Source: Haplosporangium gracile (Eukaryota > Mortierellomycota > Mortierellomycetes > Mortierellales > Mortierellaceae). From it: a stretch of 53,894 nucleotides of DNA. Under the pieces are notes generated by a model. It searched no databases. It saw nothing but the letters and a program-made list of their open reading frames with translations, and was not told the DNA's origin. The stretch is from assembly GCA_015499985.1 (NCBI GenBank), contig JAAAUF010000182.1, positions 1 through 53,894 on the forward strand. Reading direction: 5' to 3'. This document shows, in pieces, positions 45,060 to 53,894 of the stretch. Each line of letters opens with the position of its first letter. Position 1 is the stretch's first letter. A program made the position numbers and the translations under genes.

Positions 45060-48000
45060 ATGTCAAGCCGCGCCATGAAAAAACTCCTTCGGGATTCAAA
45101 CGGACCTACACCAATGAAAGACATCGAACCACCCAACAACGCCATCAAGAACACCGAAGGCGAAGACCACCAGGAAGACCGTGAAGAAACAGAAGAAGAG
45201 GAGGAAGACGACTATATTCCCAAACGACCACCAGCAAGGAACCTGTTTGCATTTGTAATCTATGCTTCAATCTACGCATATCTCTTCTATACTTTGAATA
45301 GCATCCCAGTCGCATAAATTGCGCGCTCAATTAATTACACACTCTGTATCATGCCTATTGTGCAGCAGATATTAATCCCTTTAGCATTTATATTGATTCA
45401 TTCATGTACTTAATAGCTTGATGAAGGCGATCAGGATGACGTAGAGTCAGAGGAAGAACAGGAGCCAGTCGTATGTTTTCGCAACTTTTCGTCAAATGAT
45501 AACGCGCTTACCTGTGTGATGACAAGACTGCAAATGGCATTGGAGACTAATCCTCGACGACTTTTCGACATTTGACACACTCCTAGGTACCTGTAGCCAC
45601 TTCCGCTAGCAAAAAGAAAAAGAACAAGAAGAAAAAGAAGACTGCCGCATCTACTGCCTCCAACCCATTCGACGCTCTTCAGGACGAGGATGACAACACA
45701 ACGGCAAATACAGGAGCAGAGGAAACTGTCGCTTCATCTGTCACCAATGAAGCACAAGCAGGAGCTGCCGTCAAATCCAAGAACAAGAAGAAGAAAAAGG
45801 GCAAGGCTGTTGTCAAGTCCATGGAGGAGATGAGCGTCGAAGAGTTTGAAAGGAGTCTTCAGCAGATGAACCAACAGTACGTGGCATTTAATCGTGTATA
45901 CCCTTCAATCCTCAACTCGTTGCCGCTTGCTTCTGAATCTCACACTCAGTCATGTTCTCATTGACATAGGTTAGGATCATTGTTGACAGAAGGAGGGATA
46001 TTTCGCAAAGCAACTGTTACGCCACTGAATCAGCTATTGGCTGTCGATACCCGGTTCTTGGATGCAGACGCAGAAATGAAAAAGATGTTCGGCGCTCGTG
46101 TTGTCAACTCAGAGATCAAGGATCGGCGATATGCCAAGGTTGCCAAGAAGGCGTTGTTGGCTCAACCCAGAGGCACCTGGCCTGTCCGCAAGGCATCGGG
46201 ATTGAGCATGGAAATTGTCGATCAAGACGAGAAGGAGAAGAACACCACCTTTAAGGTTGTACATTCGGAATACTACCAGAGAACTCAACTCAAGTTCCTC
46301 GCCGCTGTTGCTTCATATGGTATGTTGAAGAGACTGTGACCGATGGCCTTGGCATTCTGGATAGGATATTACTTTGCAATACTAAGCATGGAATTGTGTC
46401 TTGACTTATAGATCCCAACAACTTAGTGGCGCTTCTTCGTGAAAGCCCTTTCCACATTGACAGTTTGCTACAGTTGTCAGAAGTCAGCAAGCACAACGGC
46501 GACAATAGTCTTGCAGGCGAATTCATTGGTATGCATTTTGAGCTCTTGGTCGATTTAGTCCCTTGACAATTTTTTTGTTAGCCTTCTTGACAAGTACTTA
46601 CAAGACTTTACGTTTTCTCGTATATAGAACAAGCGTTATTTGCTTTCGAAAAAAGCTTCCATAGTCTGTTCAACATCGCGTCAGGAGGTGTGCGGTTGAG
46701 TTTCCAGGAAGTTGAGAACCGATCCTTCTTCTTGGCGCTTCATCGCCACATTCAGTTCTTGGGACGACGCGGATGCTGGCGCACCGCATTCGAGTTCAAC
46801 AAGCTGCTTCTCAGTCTGGACCCCAAGCATGACGAACTGGGGTCGTTACTGTCGATCGACTTTTTCGCGTTGAAAGCTCAGGAGTATGTCTACTTGCAAA
46901 AGTTGTATGAGAGGCTACAGGAGGAACATGGACTGGGCCAGCTGCCCAACTTTGCGTACTCGATGGCTTTGGCCCAGTTCCATTTGGAGACTGCTCAGGG
47001 CAAGGCTCATGATGAGAGCTCCAAGCTGCTGCAGAGGGCTATTCTCTTGTTTCCATCTGCTGTCCCTCTTCTGGCTGACCAGGGTTCCTTCAGTGTCGAC
47101 TCTGAGATGTCAGGAGAAGCTGCCTTCTACCCCGCTGTTGAGTAAGTACATTCGACCACATCGTAATACATTTTATTTATACTGTCACAAAAGAAGCCGA
47201 AAAAGCAGTTGGCACTAATACTCATATTGGTCTGATTGAAATATGGCAATAGCCTCCCCAAGATCCTCGATCTCTACATTCATCTCTTTGTCGCTAGGAA
47301 CTTCGCTCTCTGGAAGGAGCCCGAGGTAAGAATAAGTGTTGCATTGACAATGATTGACTTGATGCGGCTGCCTAGGAGTTCAAGAATTGTAAACTGATAA
47401 TACATGCTTTTCTTTTTGCAACCTCATAGGTTATTTCATGGCTCAAGACGAATGTCAAGACGTGCGTGCAATCACGTTTCGGTAACAGGAACGACCCCGA
47501 CGTTCAGGAGGCAAACGCCTTGTGGACAAAACTGACAGCCGCCGCCAACTCCAAGGCTCCTGTCTTAAACTATGGACTCGACGGTTCTCTCGAGTCAGAT
47601 ACTATCACTGAGTCATTGGCAACAGATTCATCAGACTCTTGGAAGTTTTCGCTCCGTGTATGTCGCCATGTCTTGATCTCGGATTTCAACACTCTTGCGC
47701 GGTACTTGCCCGAACGTATCGTCAACTCGACGATGCATATGCACGACCCCTTGCCACCGACTGGATCTCGGAATGTTTACGAGGAGCGGTTTGAGGCCCA
47801 GAGGAGAGGTGGATTGATGGGTGGTGCGCGAGATGCGGCGCAGAGTGTGTTGGAGGAGGTGGTTCGACGCCTCCGTGGAGGAGGAGGTGGTGGTCTTGCT
47901 GCGGCCGGTGCTGTGGGAGCTGCAGGGCTGGCAGACGATCAGTTGCAACAGATTGCTGAGGCTGTTCAGATGCTTAGAACTCGAAGGCAGCCTGCGGGTG

Positions 48001-48440
48001 AGGATGTTGTGCCTGGCGCTTTCCCTGGAGAGGCAGCAGCAGCAGCAGCAACAGCAGCGGTACCCGAGGCAAGAGTCGGAGCAACGGATGCTGCAGGGGA
48101 GGGAGAGGAAGAGGCTGGACGAGCTTTGGCATCTGAACCTGCTTCAGTGGTCCAATCTGTGACGGCATTGATGAGGATGCTTGGTTTCGGAGCACGTGCG
48201 GACGCGATTGATGCCGATACGACGGACGGTCTTGGAGACGAGGCAATCCTCTCGGCCGAGGAGAGTCGCCAGTTTATGGAGACCTTGGCTCACCAGTTAC
48301 CCCATGAGGCCTATGACTCTGACGAATATGATGATGAACAAGACGGAGAGGAAGGTGACGAGTATAGTGATGAAGAGCAGGCTTTCGGACCTGATGGTGA
48401 TGATGGCTGGGAGCCTTATGATCCTGCCGCTTTTGAGTAG
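45060..48440 (+). CDS. RQC1: TCF25/Rqc1, ribosome quality control factor
   Basis: Eight exons are read: 45060-45254, 45417-45470, 45587-45876, 45970-46319, 46412-46528, 46628-47141, 47253-47325 and 47430-48440, giving 867 aa. Rqc1/TCF25 works with the Ltn1 ligase and Rqc2 on stalled 60S subunits to ubiquitylate nascent chains and recruit Cdc48. The family start MSSRAMKKL is present, then an acidic/Lys-rich disordered region with two poly-Lys blocks (KKKKNKKKKK and KNKKKKKGK). The conserved helical domain follows: FKVVHSEYYQRTQLKFL, DPNNLVALLRESPFHIDSLL, EQALFAFEKSFHSLF, ENRSFFLALHRHIQFLGRRG and NFAYSMALAQFHLE. The C-terminal 280 residues include a GGGGGG stretch, an Ala-rich region and a very acidic tail. 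Exon 1 ends inside NLFAF, where a GTAATC donor continues the family reading into LDEGDQDD. Confidence 0.92.
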
Positions 48441-48534
48441 CTATCTTGTTTCGCTTCTTTCTTTCTTCAAACAACAAAATAATAGACATTTTTACAATTT
48501 TCATCAAAAAAAAAACCATACAAGTCTTGTTTTA
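48441..48534. other. 94-bp convergent gap between TCF25 and the TALE gene
   Basis: The stops of two convergent genes are only 94 bp apart, so their 3' UTRs almost certainly overlap. TTTATT at 48529-48534 could be a minus-strand AATAAA but lies at the stop codon itself. Confidence 0.5.
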
Positions 48535-51303
48535 TTAAGAGCTCAGGATGGGTTGAGGCTGGCTCTGATCGTGGGGTTGGAGTTGTGGAGAACTTGAATG
48601 GGAGGCAGACTTGACAGGCGCGAGGGAAACACTTTCCTCGTTTGACTCGGACTCGTTATGGTGGTGGTTATGGCCAGCCAGGTGGTGATGTTGGTGGTGC
48701 ACAGAACTAGGTCCTCCTCCAGGATGACCCGAAACAACACCCTCCATCTCCACATGCATCCTCGACCCCTTGCCCTTCCTGACAATCAACACATTCTCGA
48801 CAGGCGCATCCGTCCCAGCCACAGCAGCCGCCGCAGCCTCGTGAAGAATAGGTTGCAGAATTCTCCGACGAGCATTGATAAACCAGTTACTGATCTGGTT
48901 CATGGACAGTTGTGTAGCCTCAGAGAGTCGCATCTTCTCTTCTTCAGTCGGGTATGGGTGAATCGCGTTCTGGACCAGCCATGATTTCAGGACAGAGGTA
49001 ACGGATTTGGGGAGATTGCCTCTACGCTTCCTGTTGGGGTCGACGTTATTCCCATTGCTGTTACTGTTAGGATCTGCGTGAGTGGAAGATGATGGTGCGC
49101 CTTCTGATGGTCCCGCATGTGTTGTGGATGATGTTGTTGGTGCTGCAGCGGCGGGATCGGTGCTTCGGATATGGTTGTGGTGGCCTCCTGTTGTTGCTGC
49201 AGCTGCGAATGCGGTCGGCGGTGTTGTCCTTGCCACAGGTGAGCTGGGAGCCGAAGTAGAAGGGGCCATCGAGTGATGTTGTGGTGGTGCCGGTGAAATT
49301 GAAGACATTGCCGAAGGGGAGACAAATGATGGTGGCTTCACGGGCACAGGTCGTGGCAGAGGTTCAATCTTGGGGTGAGGCGATCCTGAGGGTCTTGACG
49401 TTAAGGGTTGGGGTGGGTTGTGAGAGTAATGCTGAGAATGCTGGTGGTGATGAAGGTCATGGTGACTGTGAGGAGGAAACTCGGACGGCGAAGGAGCGGT
49501 TCGTCGTGGACCAAAAGACGTAGATAAAGGTTGTTGTTGTTGCTGGTTAGCGAGAGGTGTTGCAGGTTCATGATGCGATGATGTGAGGTAGGACGAATGA
49601 TAGCGAAGATCAGACTGCCCTCGATGATGAGGGTTCTGATGAACAGTTGAGGTTGAAGAGAATTCCCGAGATCTTGGCGAGGAGGCAGTCGAGGATGGTC
49701 CCGAAGAGTGCACCGCATTCAATGCACCATTTAGAGCCGCATCAATCCTGTTGGAATCCATCGGAGGCAGCCGTTTTGAGGTTGACGTCGTTGGGGTTGC
49801 GCTACCCGAGTCATAACGACAGTCTGAATGTGGTGGTGGTGGTAGTGCCGAGGATGGATGTGATGGGTATCGGTGCGAGGAGGCTTCTGAATCATATCGA
49901 TGGCGCTGGTGAGGCTGGTAGTGGTTCTGCTGATGTGGTGGATAAGCAGAGTAAGACGACCGGCCTTCCTGATGTTGCCTATGCCGTCGAGAGTGCGGGT
50001 AATATTCGCGATGGTACTGAAACGCTGATGATGACTCCTCCTGTAAGGGTTCTTCTCCATATCGCTTGGACATGGGTGTATGACTTGGTGGCGGTGTCGA
50101 TACAGGCGAGGGCGATTGAGATGCTGAAGAGTACTTTGAAGGAAGCCTTTCACGACCAAGTTCCATCGCTCTTGCTTCTGCCCCTGCTCCTTCTTCAGTA
50201 TAATCATTTTGATCCATATGGGACGAATTGGGCTGATCAGGTCTCCGGTAGTCTACTATCTTAGCCGTATGCCATCTCGGCCGTGGGTGTATCGAGTAGT
50301 TTTGGTCACGATGTACGGTCGAGTCGTATGGGTGGGAACGACTCTGAGAGCGACTACTGCTACTACCCTTGGACGATGCCACCAGGGTCCTGGACAATGC
50401 CTGCTGCTGAGGGTGTAGTGGCGGCAAAGACGGGTGATGGTGATGATGGTGATGATGATGGTGGTAGTGGTGTAACCCTCGAGGCTTTGTTGTCCCTACA
50501 GATGTAGATGTTCCTGATGCTGCTGCTAAAATAGGAGACTCTTCTTGTTCCTTTTCTCGTTCCAGCTCTCGTTCGCTCCGCTCAAGATTACGGGTATACC
50601 GAACCAACTCCCACCAGAGCAAACTGTTCTGCTGAAGCATCCGCTGAATTCTCTTGCGGTGGATATCGATTCGAGCGGGAGACAATGTCTTTGCGAGGGC
50701 ATCCATTGCCGACGAGGCGTTTGAAGAGTACGACGAAGGAGGCGACACAATTGCTCCCGAGGACAAGGACGAAGAGGATGTTTCGCTTTGATCCTGGTGG
50801 CGTGTAGTGGTCGACATGTTGATGGGAGAGGAGGATTTTTGGTCTGAGTTGTTGTTGGTGGAGGAGGAAGGGTGGCGACTGTGCTGCCGACTTGTTGATT
50901 CGGGTGCAGGAGTATGTGCATTTGTGGGTTGTGTTGTAATGTCGGTGGTATTCCGATAGTCCTCCAGCGCCTGGGGATCATTGGATGGTGGTGCACTGTG
51001 TTTATCCAGCGTCGAAGTGGCCGCTGGGCATTGTGTTTGTGATGAGTCTTCGGCGTCGATATCCATGTCCATGTCCATGTCTGTCTGCAAAGACGTTTGC
51101 TGTTGATGCAGGGAGGAGATAGATGGCAGCATGCGACGCGAGTCTCGGTCCCTTTCTGAGAGAGGGTCGTGCTCATAGGAAGAAGGAATCCTCAGGTGAC
51201 GGGCTTGTTGTTGTTGTTGTACTGCATGGCCGGGTATAGTCGAAGAAGACGATTGTAAGTCTGAGAAGAGGATGAGGGGGGAGAATCGCTTTGCCACGGC
51301 CAT
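48535..51303 (-). CDS. TALE-class homeodomain transcription factor
   Basis: An intronless frame of 922 aa starts at the ATG at 51303. The homeodomain is at about residues 759-818: RKRRGNLPKSVTSVLKSWL, the three-residue loop extension in AIHPYPTEEEK, then the recognition helix LSMNQISNWFINARRRILQP. The WFINARRR motif with Ile at position 50 defines the TALE class (PKNOX/MEIS/TGIF-like and fungal CUP9-like factors). The 750-residue N-terminal arm is disordered, rich in Ser, Pro and His, with a poly-His run encoded near 50425-50470 and a short helical block (ALAKTLSPARIDIHRKRIQR, then MLQQNSLLWWELVRYTRNLE) at about 200-245 that may be a protein-interaction motif. It is presumably nuclear and DNA-binding; target genes cannot be inferred. 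Confidence 0.92.
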   Translation of the reverse strand: MAVAKRFSPLILFSDLQSSSSTIPGHAVQQQQQARHLRIPSSYEHDPLSERDRDSRRMLPSISSLHQQQTSLQTDMDMDMDIDAEDSSQTQCPAATSTLDKHSAPPSNDPQALEDYRNTTDITTQPTNAHTPAPESTSRQHSRHPSSSTNNNSDQKSSSPINMSTTTRHQDQSETSSSSLSSGAIVSPPSSYSSNASSAMDALAKTLSPARIDIHRKRIQRMLQQNSLLWWELVRYTRNLERSERELEREKEQEESPILAAASGTSTSVGTTKPRGLHHYHHHHHHHHHHPSLPPLHPQQQALSRTLVASSKGSSSSRSQSRSHPYDSTVHRDQNYSIHPRPRWHTAKIVDYRRPDQPNSSHMDQNDYTEEGAGAEARAMELGRERLPSKYSSASQSPSPVSTPPPSHTPMSKRYGEEPLQEESSSAFQYHREYYPHSRRHRQHQEGRSSYSAYPPHQQNHYQPHQRHRYDSEASSHRYPSHPSSALPPPPHSDCRYDSGSATPTTSTSKRLPPMDSNRIDAALNGALNAVHSSGPSSTASSPRSREFSSTSTVHQNPHHRGQSDLRYHSSYLTSSHHEPATPLANQQQQQPLSTSFGPRRTAPSPSEFPPHSHHDLHHHQHSQHYSHNPPQPLTSRPSGSPHPKIEPLPRPVPVKPPSFVSPSAMSSISPAPPQHHSMAPSTSAPSSPVARTTPPTAFAAAATTGGHHNHIRSTDPAAAAPTTSSTTHAGPSEGAPSSSTHADPNSNSNGNNVDPNRKRRGNLPKSVTSVLKSWLVQNAIHPYPTEEEKMRLSEATQLSMNQISNWFINARRRILQPILHEAAAAAVAGTDAPVENVLIVRKGKGSRMHVEMEGVVSGHPGGGPSSVHHQHHHLAGHNHHHNESESNEESVSLAPVKSASHSSSPQLQPHDQSQPQPILSS
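50425..50470 (-). repeat. Poly-His coding repeat in the TALE gene
   Basis: GATGGTGATGATGGTGATG-type triplets on the plus strand encode a run of about a dozen His interrupted once by Tyr. Confidence 0.8.
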
Positions 51304-52048
51304 CGTTAAGCGAGTGAGGGTGATGACAGTATGTTGTTGCTGTTGCTGTTGTTGATCGTGGCAGAAAGTATATAGGTATGCAATAGGTGAAGAAGCAGCG
51401 ATGAGATTAAGGAAGACAGGGTGTGTGTGGACAGAGCGGAAAGAGGAATGGTGACGATGGTTTGATGGGTGGTGGGTGAGAAAGCAAGCGAGAGCGGGAA
51501 AGGGAGAGGGAGATAGAGAGAAAGAGAGAGAGAGTCAGAGAGGCAGGAGTACCCTTTCGGTTGCTGATTTTTGTGAGTAAAATTCAGAATTTGATTTTGA
51601 CAGCGACCCTCTGGAAGACATTTTGCGGCTTTTTTCTTATTGGCTGCTGTCAACAAACATCGACACTGACAATTTCACACCTTGCCAGCGCTCAGCACAA
51701 CACAACATACACGCCATGACAAATGAGGGATATAATATTTATGAAAAAGCAAGTAGTTTTCTGGTAATAAAAAGAAAGAGGGTTTATTTGTTGGGCAATG
51801 AGAGAAAGAAAAAAAAAGTCTACGGATGGTGAAAATAGAAGCTCAGGTGCGAACTATGGCTGCCTGCAAAGCTATTATTTGCTTTTGCTATCTTGGATGA
51901 AGAGTGGAGGAAGAGAAAGGTAAGGATGAGGAGGGTAATGGAAAACAGGAACATAAAGTGCGGTTGTTTAAATTGAACCGACATGTTCTCTTTCCGAAAT
52001 CGTACATTTCATGAGGAGGAAAAAAGGAAATAAGGTATGAATTGGTGC
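51304..52048. other. Region between NDUFS8 3' end and the TALE gene start
   Basis: This 745-bp spacer lies between two minus-strand genes. Positions 51310-51560 are rich in C/T in the minus sense, a likely leader and promoter of the TALE gene. The rest is A/T-rich. No gene is recognised. Confidence 0.5.
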
Positions 52049-53692
52049 TTAACGGTAGAGGTGATCAGCCTGTCACATGATGGTAGAACAAAGATACGAG
52101 ACAGTTAGAGACAGATCTTAAAAAACACTCAGGGCGATCGAGCATTCAATCAACTAGCAATTAGAATAGAGACGTAGGTTTACCTCCAAGTTGCGTGCCA
52201 ATTCGACTTCCCACTTGTCACCGTTAGCCAACAGCTTTTCCTTGTTGTACAAAAGCTCCTCGTGTGTCTCTGTGGCGTACTCGTAGTTAGGTCCCTCGAC
52301 AATAGCATCAACAGGGCAGGCCTCCTGGCAGAAACCGCAGTAAATGCACTTGGTCATGTCAATATCGTAACGGGTCGTGCGACGGGATCCATCCTCACGT
52401 GGCTCAGCTTCAATAGTAATGGCCTGGGCAGGGCAGATGGCCTCGCAAAGCTTGCATGCAATGCAACGCTCTTCTCCTACAAAACCATACGATCATCGAC
52501 AACAAAACACATGTCGGTTAAATCTAATGCCAATATGTTATCTCAACAGCTCCGAATCGAACTTCAAACCATCCAGTAGCGTTGAAATTAAAAATTCCGA
52601 GGTGAAATCGTCATTGAAAGTGTTGTCCATTGATAACAGTCGTCCGGATCGGCCGCGATTAACAGGCGCGTCGAATCTGCATAACGTGCTCACCGGTGAT
52701 CCAAGTTCTCTCAGGATCTTGTAGGGTTTGCTGAATCCTCTGCGCACCCAAAAGTTATGATCTGTCCGTGCCTCATATGATGACCCCTTGGACTCCTGAT
52801 ACCAGTTGAGAGGGTAATAACTGATGCTCCCTGTATCGTGTCGTACAAATAGTTCTCCCGAAGTAGCTCTCTTTTGGTGCCTCGCATAAAAATCCTTGAT
52901 TCGTTCCTGTAATGAATCGCTTCCCGATTCAAAAAGACGCCAAGTAGGGTACCAATTGCTTACCAGAGGGGTAGCGTCTGAGGGCATGCTCTCCACGAAA
53001 GCGGGGAGACAATGCACCCTTCTCGAAGGGGTACATGAGGGTGTAGGGAGGTCTGAAGAAGGACTCCAAGACGACCCACATACCGCGAACCAACTCGGTC
53101 AACAAAAGAGCCTGGGAGGCGTTATCCAGGGCTGAGGGTCCCTGTCCGGGGGTGTAGCGGGTCGACAAGTCATCCTCGGGAAACTTTTCGCGGTTGGCAC
53201 GATAATCGTTCGTGTTCTTGGCCTGAACTGTGGAAGAGATATGGATGGAGCGGGCCATGGCGGGGAAGGCGACACGTGTCTGGACTAGAATAAGAAAAGG
53301 TTCGAAGAATGGCACGTTAGGCGGATGCGGTTTTGAAGTGTTATAAATAGTGTTGTTGTTGTTCCGAAGGGTCCAGCTAAAAAGGCTATTGTCACCATAA
53401 ACCGAAAGAAGGGCTCAGTTGTGACAAAGGCCAAGGATGTAGTCGGTGGTGTTGTATTCGAGCTGCGGTATAGCAAAGTCTCCACACATGTGAGAGGTCG
53501 TCTGATCCACTTGGCAAGTTTTCATCCTTGCGAGAGGCGGTACATCGATTTTTAATTCGGATCCCGAAGTTCCGTTAAAGACATCCGATTCAAATCAGAC
53601 GTGTCAGATGTGGTAGGATGGGTAAGGGTTGAAGTGCGGACAAGTATTTTACCCCTTGGCACAGCTGCTGCCCTAATGACGTTGCGAAGCAT
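52049..53692 (-). CDS. NDUFS8: Complex I 23-kDa iron-sulfur subunit NDUFS8
   Basis: Four exons are read from high to low: 53692-53653, 53284-52964, 52476-52184 and 52069-52049, giving 224 aa. The subunit carries clusters N6a and N6b in the arm that leads electrons from NADH toward ubiquinone in the mitochondrial inner membrane. Two ferredoxin motifs are complete: [12 protein letters not shown] and [12 protein letters not shown]. Other family segments are [32 protein letters not shown] and [19 protein letters not shown]. The first 40-nt exon gives [13 protein letters not shown], a typical basic mitochondrial presequence, and joins in phase to the next exon. The last exon is only 21 nt (ADHLYR and stop), matching the conserved LYR end. 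The 487-nt third-position intron is long. A CRE and a CCAAT box lie upstream. Confidence 0.95.
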
Positions 53693-53807
53693 TTGGAGAA
53701 AAGTGGAGAGAGTGAAGGGAGTAAGGTGGGAGAACGATGATCAGAAGCTGATGAACTGCTCGCTTGATTGGCACTCTCGGAAATCCGAACCCGCTCGCTT
53801 CATTTTT

Positions 53808-53819
53808 AGTGACGTCACT
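53808..53819. promoter_or_regulatory. CRE-like palindrome in the NDUFS8 promoter
   Basis: AGTGACGTCACT is a perfect 12-bp palindrome containing TGACGTCA, 116 bp before the NDUFS8 ATG. ATF/CREB-type bZIP proteins bind such sites; a function in nutrient control of respiration is inference. Confidence 0.55.
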
Positions 53820-53860
53820 ATAGCCAAGGGGAACAGGATAATGGGCGCCATAATTCTCTA

Positions 53861-53867
53861 ATTGGCT
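53861..53867 (-). promoter_or_regulatory. CCAAT box in the NDUFS8 promoter
   Basis: On the minus strand this reads AGCCAAT, 169 bp before the ATG. The HAP/NF-Y complex binds CCAAT and controls respiratory genes in fungi, which fits a complex I gene. Confidence 0.5.
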
Positions 53868-53894
53868 GCCATTATTGCGGGAAATAAGCATTTA

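Overview
The window is nuclear DNA of a filamentous fungus. Fifteen protein-coding genes are packed on both strands, most split by short GT-AG introns whose acceptors usually read TAG or CAG. Long Gln/His/Ser/Thr/Pro-rich disordered stretches and pyrimidine-rich gene leaders are common. A fungal RasB-type Ras, fungal-type complex I, TRAPPIII and Lgl/tomosyn genes, and moderate GC fit an early-diverging filamentous fungus of the Mucoromycota/Mortierellomycota kind. That placement is inference from style, not from a search. I see no mobile elements, rRNA, tRNA or CRISPR. Two runs of ten Ns (21558-21567 and 38196-38205) are assembly gaps.

Layout: 813-3591 (+) nuclear WD40 protein; 3998-6705 (+) BTB/POZ protein; 6833-7595 (-) ALG13; 7892-10857 (+) RMI1; 10961-16703 (-) TRS85/TRAPPC8; 17176-21915 (+) SRO7/tomosyn with a C-terminal R-SNARE motif; 22398-27118 (-) GRAM-VASt sterol-transfer protein of the LAM family; 28526-30716 (+) enolase; 31429-34508 (-) RasB-type GTPase; a 4-kb low-complexity stretch without a recognisable gene; 38539-40569 (-) mucin-like single-pass membrane protein; 41563-43549 (-) prenylcysteine methylesterase-like hydrolase; 44249-44884 (-) small SET-domain protein; 45060-48440 (+) TCF25/RQC1; 48535-51303 (-) TALE homeodomain protein; 52049-53692 (-) NDUFS8 subunit of complex I.

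The exon models were built by hand. In each multi-exon gene, reading frame and splice phase close exactly from ATG to stop. Three genes from 11 to 27 kb act in membrane traffic and lipid transfer (TRS85, SRO7/tomosyn, LAM). TRS85 and SRO7 are divergent and share a 472-bp intergenic region. Other head-to-head pairs are ALG13/RMI1, LAM/ENO and SET/TCF25. Tail-to-tail pairs are very close (94-127 bp for BTB/ALG13, RMI1/TRS85 and TCF25/TALE).

The most striking observation is the Ras gene. Its first 31 codons are spread over six exons of 30, 18, 18, 22, 2 and 128 nt. A 2-nt exon (AG, 32641-32642 on the minus strand) is needed to keep the frame and supplies exactly the codon (E30) expected between V29 and T31. 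The preceding 18-nt exon uses a GC donor. Other points for a second look are the SUMO-motif cluster in RMI1, the interrupted BTB domain, the retained R-SNARE in the Lgl protein, an open reading frame through a 487-nt NDUFS8 intron, and perfect CRE palindromes in two promoters.
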